The notes beneath the pieces are model-generated. The model was not told the origin of the DNA and made no database searches. It worked only from the letters and a program-made list of their open reading frames with translations. Of a stretch of DNA of 64,000 nucleotides, positions 32,601-43,702 are shown piece by piece (position 1 is the first letter of the stretch; every line of letters starts with the position of its first letter). The DNA is from Lumbricus rubellus (lineage: Eukaryota > Annelida > Clitellata > Crassiclitellata > Lumbricidae), in NCBI GenBank assembly GCA_945859605.1, contig OX243814.1, forward strand, positions 43,554,005 through 43,618,004. The letters are read 5' to 3'. Position numbers and translations under genes: made by a program.

Positions 32601-34388
32601 ACTAAGACTCCAATGAGACATGGTGAGGTTTTGAAAGTGAATGCGTTTGCTTGAAGCCCTATCCTAACTGAAATGAACATTCATTGCTACTCCAACCCTA
32701 ACCACAAGGACCTAGTTTCGTCGGCTCATAGCATTTGAATGGTCTAGCGCAAAGTGCGTTGTAGGGCTTATTAAATGTCTGACCCTAACCGACCCTCACG
32801 ATGTCTAAACTAACCCTAACCGACCCACACGACCCCTAAACCTGAACCTAACCAACACGTCGGTCCCGCTTACTATAACTAAGCCAATTTCTGGTTACAA
32901 CGACACTCCGTACATACCACAGCCGATAGTGGCCTTGAGAAGATAGTGGTGTTGGATGAGGAACCTGGACAGTCGTTCAGTCCGCACCATTCGGTCAACT
33001 GTTCATCATCCAGACCAGTCGTCTGATTGGTGAGATTAAGAAAAGAGGAGAAGGATGAGGAATCTGAGGATTGACCCAAAATAGAGGACGAAATGATCGA
33101 TCCAAAGACACCATCTGTGCGAGTAAATTTCAAAGTAAAGGTTACTAATATTCCATAACTACTCTGCACAATCATAATATTGCATTACTATTGCTATCTT
33201 CGTTAGATTTCATCGTGCCAGAGTGATAACTATTACCTTAAACCCTTCTCGAAATGAATTTAAGTGACCTGGATCAGCAACCACGAGCTCGTGCTGAACG
33301 CATATTATTTAGCAACGAAATGAACAAGCCGTCGCTTTTAATGTAGGCCTAAGTTTAGGCCTAATTACTTTTTTAAATGCATAACTCAAATACATTTATA
33401 CAGATAGGCCTGATTATACAAATATTGTATTTATAAATAGAGCAAGAACAGACACGCCAGAGCTCAGAAAGCTTTGTCAAGGTGTATCTTTTACAACTTT
33501 ATCTTACGGGTTAAAAGCAATTATTATTTTTATTTTCTTTCTTATAGGCTTCCTTGTTTTGTATCGAAAATAAGAGTTGGATTTTTTATCCGATGTAACT
33601 ATAAAAGCACAAGTTTAAACAGGCTTACAGTTGCCGAAGATTGCAGTGAAGATCCCGAAAAATAGACTCGTGACGGGTGCCGTCTCTTGTCCAGTCTTGA
33701 CGGCGTAGTGTTTTGCAAGGATAGTTAGGTAGGATGACAGGGCTGTCCAAAGCGTGGCTCCAGTTATGCCGAGGATGACACTGGCTGGAAGCATCGTGGC
33801 CCACACTCCAAACCCATTTGCCGCCATCCACAGCAGGTATCCGGTCAGCGACACACACATGCACCATTTATGACCGAGCACGTGAATGGCGATTTTGGGT
33901 AGACAGAGGCAGGACAAGCACATGCTGATGTAGGAGACGGCCATGCTCATCACTCCAACACCTTTCTGGATATGCAAACTGCTCTGAAGCGCAGCCAAAG
34001 CTCCGAAGGCCAAGAAGGTCAACAGAAAGACCAGAGATATGAGGAGCACGTTCTTCAGGATTTGTCGTTTTGTCAAATCAATCGGACGTCTGCGACAAAT
34101 GCAATCAGATGTCGTTTCCGTCTCAGAGACAAACTGAAGGGATGAAAAGGTTTCGGTTGGCTCTTTCTCGTTCCGGATCATTGGGTCTGTGTTTGCGTCA
34201 TCTGCTTCATTGCTGTATATGTTGTGTTCACTATCCTTCATCTGCATTTCGTCTGAAGTGAATGTCTTTTGCATATCATCTGTGGGTGATATATTCTGCA
34301 TTTCCTGTGTATCATCGTCTGAACTCTCCGGTGCAGCCATTTTTTCCGTTTGCATATTATTATTCGTTTCCAATGTTTTAAAAGACAT
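28775..34388 (-). CDS. UNC93A-like: UNC93A-like membrane protein, copy 4 (intact, 6 exons)
   Basis: Exons: 33629-34388, 32918-33114, 31954-32205, 31205-31340, 29706-29837, 28775-28995; total 1698 nt (565 aa), all frames open. The start used is MSFKTLETNNN at 34388 (an ATG three codons upstream is also in frame). Exon 2 is nine nt longer than in copies 2, 3 and 5 (extra SSFLNL-type residues before NQTT). Exon 3 encodes AIGTVALLICC and EAEYTR, exon 6 the FRRNLAKPRRH end. Intron 4 holds a hAT MITE. A second, partial copy of exon 3 plus intron 2 lies just upstream of the ATG (34468-34790). Confidence 0.87.
29384..29441. repeat. (ATT)n microsatellite
   Basis: Pure ATT run in intron 5 of copy 4. 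Confidence 0.95.
29579..29652. repeat. (ATT)n/(AAT)n inverted microsatellite
   Basis: An ATT run passes into an AAT run, so the block is self-complementary. It lies just 3' of exon 5 of copy 4. Confidence 0.9.
30276..30681. mobile_element. 406-bp hAT-type MITE
   Basis: The termini CAGCGTTGCCACTC (left) and GAGTGGCAACCCTG (right) are inverted repeats at 13 of 14 positions and fit the hAT CAGxGTTGCCA consensus. A perfect 8-bp duplication CTGTCAAG flanks it (30268-30275 and 30682-30689). The interior is A-rich with repeated AAAACCCAAG words on one strand and has no coding capacity. It lies in intron 4 of UNC93A-like copy 4. Confidence 0.88.
31687..31732. repeat. (ATC)n/(ACC)n microsatellite
   Basis: ATC run passing into ACC/AGC in intron 3 of copy 4. 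Confidence 0.9.
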
Positions 34389-34467
34389 TGCCACCAACTG
34401 TTCTGTGTTTATCTTCGATGATCTTGAAATTCTATAGACTTCTCTTCAACTCTTTATTCTCTTTATT

Positions 34468-34790
34468 ATGGCGAGCGTTTGAGGAATCTGACTTTGGGTT
34501 TCGAACCCATGACCCAGGAATAGGATCAACAAAGACACAACAGATGAGCAGAGCGACGGTTCCTATGGCAACGTAGACTCCAACCAGAGTCCAGATCTAC
34601 AGTGAAAGCATCCACAGTGATGCAATAATTTATACAACGCCGATGTTGTATGACAGCATAGAATGGCAGTCAAAGACCATTAATAAGTGGATTTCATGTA
34701 AAAGTTCCAGGGTTACTAGGGTCAAATATCTCAGTTTAATATGATGATTTCAATAAAGACGTCATCACATTTTGAAGACTACGCGGAAAC
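34468..34790 (-). pseudogene. displaced duplicate of UNC93A-like exon 3 (5' half) and intron 2
   Basis: This block aligns with 32078-32390 of copy 4: the first half of exon 3 (IWTLVGVYVAIGTVALLI through to the SDSSN region), the splice acceptor, and ~190 bp of intron 2 with the phrase GGTTACTAGGGTCAAA. It is in the same orientation and lies about 80 bp upstream of the copy 4 start codon. It lacks the second half of exon 3, so it is not a usable full exon, but its intact acceptor might be recognised. Confidence 0.8.
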
Positions 34791-35943
34791 GTTGTGTTCG
34801 GCACTTAACATATGAGTTCTCTGATGCAAATGACGTAATTGTGACGTCAATATTCATGCCAGAAACTTCATATTTGAATCAGTGTAAGATAATTATCTCA
34901 GGATAACAACAGTTTTGAAATTTTGAAAATCGATTAAGATTTGCCGGTTTTATTCACATTATAAAAACGGTGCCCGATTTATTGGGACACAGTGTAATTA
35001 TAATTATATCAACCAAAAAATTTCTCTGTATAGTTTCAAGATCTCATAGTGTACTGTAGTATAAATCAGTGCATAATTAAGAATTAGAAAGATATCGCTT
35101 GACGCAGGTCCATCAGCTCGTCATTTCATTCAAGTGATGCATGGAGAAGCAAGGACCGCCAACATTCACAATTCATTTAAAAAACAACGTTATCTTTCCA
35201 CTTTCCAAGGGCCGCCAACATTCACATTTACTAACCCCCGATGTTGAGGAAAATGTCGCTTCTATAATAGCGCCTTGACTTCCATTCATTAGCAGATAAT
35301 TATTATAGGTTCATTTAAAAATTATATCAGTCAACGCTTAAAGCCTTAAACTATTTAAGTCGCACGTTTTCATTCTCTAGCTGGATGATACCATGCCGAC
35401 AAAATATGACAAATCCTTCAATATGTTTTATCCTCTTAAATGTCCTGTCCTGTAGTTTATCAAACGACCTACATCAGCATAAAGTATCCAAGTTAAGTCT
35501 TTAATGGGCTTTTGTATTCGTCTTTATTGCCAGAAATAACTCTTAAATGCTAATAAATAAGTGCCTACTGTATTCAAAAAATGATAATATAGGTTACATT
35601 GTATTTTATCACCTGCGAACTGATTGTGAGTCTACCGAGGACTTAAGCAAGCTCATTTCCAAAGTTCAAGTTACAGACTTTTGCACCATGGTCGATTGGC
35701 AGAATGCATATCATCCGACAGATCACTGACATCAAACACAAGTCCACTGACCTCGTGCATAAACTGCGCATATTTAGTGTGGATGCCTTTGAGCAATAAT
35801 TGTGCACGTGACCATAGGTGACATTGCTACTGCAGATTCCATTATTATAGTCATTGGTACACCGTACATGTATATATATTTTGAACATCCCATGTTGGCA
35901 CACTGGCGTGTATAACAGTGTATATGTTAAGTTGCTAACCTAT

Positions 35944-36150
35944 TGTGGGGCGCGGTCGTGTAGTGATTATGCTCATTGCCTGCAGCTGGAGGGTTGCAGT
36001 TTCGAACCCACCTCAAGCCGCCGCGTAGGGACTCTGGGCAAGTCCTTCCCTCGCAATTGCTCAGGCGCTTCGGCGTGAAATGTCAGTGTCGGCGCTCTAG
36101 TCGGAAGCGCTTCTCAATAGAATCTTGAAGGGGCGCTATAACAAGTGCAC
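35944..36150 (+). repeat. tRNA-derived SINE
   Basis: Plus orientation: head GGGGCGCGGTCGTGTAGTG, B-box-like GGTTGCAGTTTCGAACCCACC, middle block, then tail AAGGGGCGCTATAACAAGTG. Same family as 50262-50472 and 27660-27897. Confidence 0.7.
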
Positions 36151-38873
36151 ATGCAATGTCATGCATACATAGGCTTCCTATTCGTTTTGAAACATGTCCA
36201 ATGCTAGTCACAATGTCGCTATATAAATAAATTCATAAACATAGGCCTAATAACGACTATGCAACCTAAAATAATAGTATTGGAATGATAGTATCGTAAA
36301 ATTATGTTTTAATAGTAGGCCTAGGCCTAAATAAAAACATCATGATCATAATGACAGTAAAATTTACTGTTATTATACCTACATGTACTATTTAATAGTA
36401 GGCCTATCACCATAAAATTATTGACGGCCTAACAGCTCACTTGGGCATACAGCATACTCGGCCTATATCCTAATTAAGGGCTAATAGGCCTAGAATAAGC
36501 TTATTTATTGTAAGTCGTAACAAAAGGCCGTTGTCGTTTTGTCAACTTTCTCTGGAGAACATTTTTCTTTTGGTAGGAGAGACTCCCCCCGGTCCCTGGA
36601 GCTGCCTGGATCAAAAACTGGATTACAATTTGCAAGTCATATTATGAAAAGATGATCATAAACCATTACGGGAGTCGAAATGTAACTATTGTGGCAACAT
36701 GCGTTTCGCCACGTCGCCACGTTCTGCTGCCCATTACACTAACGCCATCTGTCGAATGAACGACTGAGTTGACCTTAGGGAGGGTAAAGGGAATCGATCT
36801 GGCGTACATGCTGATCTACGTCTCTTCGTAGCACCTTGAGTGTTACCTTCATCCCAATGATCTAATCTATCGTCCCTTCAGTTAACAAATACTGAGTAGC
36901 TTAAAGCGACGCTGCTACCATCACTTAACAGAACTGAAGGGTTTAAATCGACAGTAGGCCTAGTAGCCTACCCCTGCAATCGCAGAATCTTGAACAGTTG
37001 AGTCTGAACAGAAATAGGCCTACTGCGCCTCTAAGTAGCCTAAGACTCTTGAAGAATGGAGAGGCACTACATAAATTATGAGAATGAGTGAATGTCATCA
37101 CGGTCTGAAGTGCGAAAGACTAACTAGGCCTAAATGTTTAATTTTACCAGAGGAGTCATGTGCGTTATATCTTGTTTGTAGGCTATAATTTATGTGGGAT
37201 GCCCGTAGACTTGTATTGCAACTCTTGTAAATGGCGGCTCCCAACATGATGATTAAGCTTAGGTCTAGTGTGCCAAAGCATCAACTGATTGAGCACCAGT
37301 GTTTGATCTAGACGTCTATGGGGGAAGTGTTCCCAGGAATATCATCCCCGTAATCTTGTATAAGCTTACGTTGGATACCCCCAGAAAACCGGACAGGTCT
37401 TGTTATACGTACATGCAGTGATAATTAAGCTATGTGGAATTACATGTAGATAAAACACTGCTTGAAATTCAAAACCAAGTCTTGGAGACTAATCTGAGGC
37501 AGAGACAGCAGCTTCTTGATTTAAAGCTCTATTGAAGATAATAACCCTACAAACTCATAATTCACTAACTAGTGTGATCAACATACGTATTCAGATGATG
37601 CATAGCAGCGGCGCCGCCAGGATTTTTTTTCTGTACGCACAACTTGCACAAAATAATATGAAGCGAACAGCGATCCATACGAGCTTATATATATATATAT
37701 AATATACATGTTTGTATATATATACCGTATATGCTACTGGCGATTATGATGTATCACCGTAGGCGCCGAGTTGACCCGAAGAGTAGGGGTGCCTAAAAGA
37801 ATGTGAAAATATGCGCGCGTGAGCGCGCGAAAATTTTTTTGACCCTTTTTTATAGGAGACTTATTGAAATCCACTGTTCACATAGGCGGAGACTTGGTCC
37901 TGGTTTTAAAGGACGAACTCGCGGCCAAAGTATGATCGCCGAGCAGGGAAGGAGTTTGGGAACGGGATGTGCTCCTCCCCATTTTCGATTTTTTTTGTCA
38001 CACTGCCATGGTAGAACCTTAGGCTATCATTTTGACGTCATGACATCCTTGTCAAAATTTCCTGTTATCTCATTGCATTATATACATGATTTAAAACTTC
38101 AATAAAATAATGTTCTTCCCAATTTAATTTTTTTGATCATTCTTTGTGTTTGATGTAGCCTATTTCTCTTGGAATCCACACAGAAGAAAAGCACAATCTT
38201 CGTTTTCATGGGCGTCTTGGAGCACTCTCCCTCAATTAGGTCAACTTACTCAAATTTTGCACAAGAAATCAGACAATTGGCCACTGTTTAGTGAGCCAAT
38301 ATTAACACTGTGGAATAGTTTTTCAAATAGTATTTCAAGTAGTTTTTAAAGACAAAACAATAGGCCTATCACTCTTTTATGATGCTGGGAGATGACTCTC
38401 GAGCACTGAAGAACACTATTGAGCATGTATACACTATAGGCCTAAAGAAACAATCATGGGCGCCCGCAGAAAATTTTGCAGGAGGGGCAAAAATGTTACG
38501 ATGGTCACGGTTGAATTTTTCAGTGACAAAAGCATGAAAAAACAGCGCTGGAAATTAAAAACACGGGTATTTTTTCAAAGAGGTTTCTTGATGCAAATTT
38601 TTCAGTTCATTTTGTGTATTATTTTTAATATGAATAGTTTCCCAAGTGCGAAATTTTTTAAAAATCCAAAAGTAGATGTTAAAAAAATAGGCACTATATA
38701 TATTTATTTCTATAGAGATTTCTAAACATAATATTATTTATGACTTTCACTGTGTGTATCATTGGTATCATTAGTGTTTTAATGCGAAAACATTTGTTAA
38801 AAACTCAAAAGTGGTAGTTAGAAAAAAATAAGTGTCACTTTTCCAGTTTTTTTACTTTCTCGCTTCATTTTAA

Positions 38874-39848
38874 CCCTCGGGCTACCAGGGGGGGTGGTAT
38901 CCACCCCCCCCTAGGTTTTTTCCAAATCAAACTTTTTTCGTTTAGAATAAAATTTTGACGTTTTAGGTAGCTGTAGAGGATTCATTTGCACACATTTTGA
39001 GCTAAAATGTGTGATGATATACCATACCATTCAAAAGTTATACCCGATATACCCGAGGCACCAGGGGGGGTGGGTGGATACCACCCCCCTTAGATTATCG
39101 GCTGTATCTTATCCGTCCTTTGACATGAAAAGACACCAATTACACCATTCTGTAGAGGGAATGTGGGGCTACATTGTGGTGGTCACGGAGTTGTCTTTTG
39201 ACAACCGGAAGTGCTCAAAATAAATAAAAATGTATAAAAAGGTGTTTTATTTTCATAAAATTTTTATGTTTTTCCTATTAAAAATTATTTATAATTTATT
39301 TTTCAAGAGAAGTAAATTATGCCATTCTATAGAGGGCATTTAGGGCTATTTTTTGATACCAATTAATTTGACTTTTGATGACCGGAAGTGCTCAAAATAA
39401 ATTTAAATGTGTGAAAATGTTGGGGGTTTTTTACAACGTAAACCGATAAGTCTGCGAAAACGTTTTTCCGCAGCTAATACATGTTTTTTTCTTTTTCTTT
39501 TAATTAAAACTAACTTATTACTAGTTTTTATAGTTGGATATTGGACTTTATTATATGTAAACTCTTTTTAAATAAATAAATTATGTCAAAAACACACAAA
39601 ATCTAATATTTTCTTATGCGAAAGTATGCATTTTGTGAAATCGACGGGTGCCTACGGAAAAAAATTCATAATTCCGGGGTGCTTTCATATATTTCAAACC
39701 TAAATATACCATTTTGTGCAGAAATGAATGCTGAATCCATTGATGTATTGCAAGTTATGATATCTCAAACCAAACCCAAAATCCAGGGGGGTGGTAACCA
39801 CCCCCCCTTGGTAGTCAGTGTTACAAAAAAAGCTTGGTAGCCTGAGGG
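38874..39848. mobile_element. 975-bp piggyBac-like non-autonomous element
   Basis: Flanked by TTAA on both sides (38870-38873 and 39849-39852). The termini CCCTCGGGCTACC and, in reverse complement at the right, CCCTCAGGCTACC match at 12 of 13. A TTAA target and CCC...GGG ends are the piggyBac hallmark. The interior has three G-run/C-run hairpins of the form GGGGGTGG-TA-CCACCCCC (about 38889-38913, 39063-39090, 39785-39808). There is no transposase ORF. It is nested in the 2.9-kb hAT-like insertion. Confidence 0.82.
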
Positions 39849-39956
39849 TTAATCAATGATTTTCCGGAACACGAAGATATACCCGAAGACGCTGACTGCG
39901 AAGATGGCTCTCTATTATAGTGTATGTAAGTAAGTAAGTAGGTAAGTATATTCTAT

Positions 39957-40230
39957 AGCGCATTTTTGGCTGTGTCGACCTCAAATGGAGCCATTTTAGG
40001 ACTTGTTTGCCAGCTATTTGTGAACGGAAAAGTCGCGAAAACTTTAAGAATAAGTCGTTTTTCAGTGTTGCAAGGCTCAAGCTACCAGGATAACAATAAA
40101 AAATGAAACTGCTACTGTAAAAGAGAAAGGTTTTGTCTTTTCCATAAGCTCCCCAGCGGGGCCTAGGGCGGAGCCCCAGCGACCAGCGCATTTTTGGCTG
40201 TGTCGATCTCAAATGGAGCCATTTTTAGGC
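39957..40230. repeat. two copies of a ~45-bp repeat
   Basis: AGCGCATTTTTGGCTGTG followed by TCGA(C/T)CTCAAATGGAGCC occurs at 39957-40000 and again at 40185-40230. It is preceded on the left by a GTAA microsatellite (TAAGTAAGTAAG). Confidence 0.75.
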
Positions 40231-42321
40231 AGTCATGGCCGGTCGTCCGTTACGGTCCGTAACTGCATGTACGCCGTCCATGCGGTAGTCTATTTAAATT
40301 AGCCGTAAGCATACAACGGCTTGATTTCATTTGGGGGGGCTTCAGCTTCGTTTGGGGGGGGGGCTTAAGCCCCCCAAGCCCAACGCTAGTTACGTCACTG
40401 TTTTCATCGCTTATAATATTTCACGCTTTAATTCTTTAATTGACAATTCGTAAAAAAAATTTTTTGCCTTTTCGCGCTGTACGCACTTGCGTACGTGCGT
40501 ACGCCTAACGGCGCCCCTGATGCATAGCTAAGTCAAGTTTTGCTTTTGGTTCTGCTGCTGGAACCAAAAGGCTACTAACCTACGAAAGTCTTCTTGGCAA
40601 TGGCTTCTCTCATAACAATTCCAGAATTCTTACGCAGAATTCTACAACAAAAGCTAAGATCGAAAATTTGAAATATTGTGTTTATGGATTCCGTGTCTAA
40701 GAGGTAAACAGCTCTGCAGTGTACACAATTTGGCCTACATGTAGTTTTGAGAATGTTATTAGTGAACTTCAGTGTCTTCGTGGCTTTGCAAGGTTTCTTC
40801 TGAAGACGAAGATAACGACGAACAGAAGAGTGAGACCCAGAATGAGCATTGACGTCAGGATCTGAAGTTTGACTCGCGTGCAGAGGAAGCTGCTGTAGGC
40901 AAAAGCAATGATGTAACCCCATGACTGGAAGAACTGGAAGCAGGAGAAGGCGACTTCCGTGTCATCGGAAAAGAGAACTCCATACACAGCTGAAACAGAA
41001 AGTTCAATTTACCCACAGTATTTTTTTCTTTGAAATTTTGCATTGACATAGTCCTAAACATACATGTACTCATTGACATGCGTATACCACTAAGCATACA
41101 AACAAGCAAAAAGATGCTGCAACATGACTTCGGAACTCGAATAATATAGCACAAAATATAGCAGTATTCTTATGGGTTAAGTCTTAAGAGGATGCCTGGA
41201 TGTTAAAACCGCTGCAAAATCGACCTGAAAGGATTAATTTTTGCCTTGTCTGCCTACATGTACATGTAGATTCAAAGCAATTGCAACAGTGTCCACTGAG
41301 ATAATGCTATTATCTCAAATTATTGTCCAAGAGTTCTGTAATTTTAACTATTACGTTCTCTAATTGATAAGCTGCTTGCATCAATGTTCAATTGTTCATA
41401 CTCCATACCTCTGAGTTGGACCGACCAAACGGAGTCAGCCAATGCGCTGAAGACAGGAACGATGAAGAAGAGCGACACTTGACGACTGGAAGGAGTCCAC
41501 AGCCACAGAGTCAACTGGAAGATCAGGTCCAACAACAGACCTGTTCACAGAGGTATAATAACAACATTATTATTTATACAGTGTACACTGCGCCAATCAG
41601 GCCTTATGCTAAATTTAGCAACATAACAAAATAATGTCATCTCTTGACATATTTCGCCAATCAACTATTACGCCTTTCCACATTGTCATTAGTCCAAGAA
41701 GAGCTATGAGCTGTTCCCAGAATCGATCAGCTACATCACGTCTTTCAACAAAATAACTGAGCCTCGTAGGGCTTCATTAATAGGCCTACGTTGGAGACAA
41801 ACTTAAAAATTCATAAAAGACTGTGCCAAGTTGGACTAGTATCTGTAGCATGCCGCGAGAGAGAAATCTGGCTGTAGTAGGCTACTGGTGGCTTTGGCCC
41901 GCATACAACGCTGAAGGGGTCTATGAATCAGGGTCACATGACCCGTGGTATTTCTACCAGTCCTCTTTCCTCCGTAGATCTCCTGTCAGACCTTTAGAGA
42001 TACGCTTACTTAGGAAGACGATGTTTCAGCTAAAAGGTCAACATGAAAATTGAGTCGAAAGTCCTTGCGTCTTCCAATGCAGAAGTAGGCATCTCTCGAT
42101 CTTACCGCAGATTAACACCGGTATGATGCCGGTGTACTTGGTGATCCTGCCGCCGAGGAAGCACCCCAGTGATCTGCAGATTGCGGCCGGAATCAGACAC
42201 CAGCCAACCATCGAAATGGCCAGAAAACACGACACGAACGACTATCATAACACAAACAACATAATATACATGCATCGTCTACTCCACCAAAAAATAAACA
42301 ACTGAAAAGTAACGCACAAAC

Positions 42322-42366
42322 AGTGGTGGTGGTGGACCTGGTGTGGTGGTGGTGGTGGTGGTGGTA
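42322..42366. repeat. (GGT)n microsatellite
   Basis: GGT/GTG run in intron 3 of copy 5. Confidence 0.9.
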
Positions 42367-43547
42367 GCAGTGGCCACCACAGCTCTCATCCAAAGGAAAT
42401 TATTAAACGTTTTGTTCATTCATACTTTATACCGGTACTTCATTAGAAATTTCCGTACCTTCTGTTATTCTTGAGGTTATAAAGGTTGGTGACTCAATTG
42501 CCAGGAATCAAGAATTAAGGCCTACTCATGATTCTGATGCCTACCTCTGCCAGTAACAGTTTAAACCACTTTAATATCATGTATATAAATTATGACTTAA
42601 TAGCTTTACCAGTTCAAACACTTACTCTCGTGTACTCGGCCTCGTGAAAGGTATTTTGCATTCCAAAGTAGATCGTGATTGGAATCAACAGCAATTGTTT
42701 CACGTGACGCTTGCGAGCAGCGACGATGTCAACAACTGACGAATGCCAGAGGAATCTGACTTTGTGTTTCGAACCCAAGACCTCGGAAGAGGATCAACGA
42801 CCACACAGCAGATGAGGAGAGCAACGATACCAATGGCAGCGTAAACTCCTACGAGAGTCCAGATCTATGGTAAAAGAAAACAAAAAATAAAATGAAATGA
42901 ACTGTTATAGAGGTGTCATGCGATAGAGCGAGAGCGAAACAGTGATAAATATTCCTAAAGAAATACAGTCAAGTATGTGGTATCCAAACCGACCTTTCTA
43001 AAAGAAGCACATTATTATTATTTTATTTTGTCAGTGCGACAATAAAATACGGTTGTTACTCAGAAGCAAGGGAAATGCATGGAGGGTAACAAGCTTCATG
43101 GTGCGACTCAATTTAAGCCTATATCACAAGGTCCCGACAGTGAGGAACATTATCGGAGAATTCGCAGCAAGTCGTTCTGTAGGAATTTATTTACACTGTA
43201 AATGACTTCCTACGCTACGGTAACTCTAACAATGGCCATATAACTTGAATTCATTTATCATAACTAATTCCGTCAGAAATACACAAGAATATCAGCAAAT
43301 TAATCATGAGAGAAATCAATGCGCAACAGAAAGCCAGACAAAAGTTAAAAACTTTAACTAATTACTACTAGCCTGCCTACTTGGGTCACAATACTTCTGT
43401 CAACGTTTACATGTCTAACAGACTAAGTTATGCTGCTCAATGGCAGCGAAAACTAAATAGTTCTAGGTAGAATTAAATTGATAAATGATTAACAATTCAA
43501 ATAGCACTGAATCAGAACAAAGTGATTGCTGAGGATTTACTCACGAC

Positions 43548-43702
43548 CAGTGGCGTAGACAAGGGAGGCTTCGGGTTAACCCCCACCCCCATTGGCTTAG
43601 GAAAGAACGTTTTTTTAGCTAGGTTATTTGTCCACTTATATAAGAAAAACAAGCATCCGACCATAAAACTCCCCTCATAATAAATTTCTGGCTACGCCAC
43701 TG
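43548..43702. mobile_element. 155-bp hAT-type MITE
   Basis: The ends CAGTGGCGTAG and CTACGCCACTG are perfect inverted repeats of 11 bp with hAT-like CAGTGGCGTAG termini. Flanking octamers CTCACGAC and GCCACGAC match at six positions. No coding capacity. It lies in intron 2 of UNC93A-like copy 5. Confidence 0.7.

Larger units (their letters stand above)
34389..37605. other. spacer between UNC93A-like copies 4 and 5, right part of copy 4 flank
   Basis: It contains the exon 3/intron 2 duplicate (34468-34790), then sequence shared with the 5' flank of copy 5 (about 35000-35880 resembles 45320-46320), a SINE (35944-36150), and many AGGCCTA words. No gene is seen. Confidence 0.5.
37606..40519. mobile_element. 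2.9-kb hAT-like insertion with nested elements
   Basis: The left end CAGCGGCGCCGCCAGG and the reverse complement of the right end CAGGGGCGCCGTTAGG match at 13 of 16 positions, in hAT style. Perfect 8-bp duplications ATGCATAG flank it (37598-37605 and 40520-40527). Paralogous 3' flanks read CAGACGACGTAATGCTAAG without interruption near 12065 and 21125, giving the pre-insertion state. The interior holds unrelated repeats, including a piggyBac-like element at 38874-39848 and a duplicated ~45-bp segment (39957-40000 and 40185-40230). No transposase is recognisable. Confidence 0.72.
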
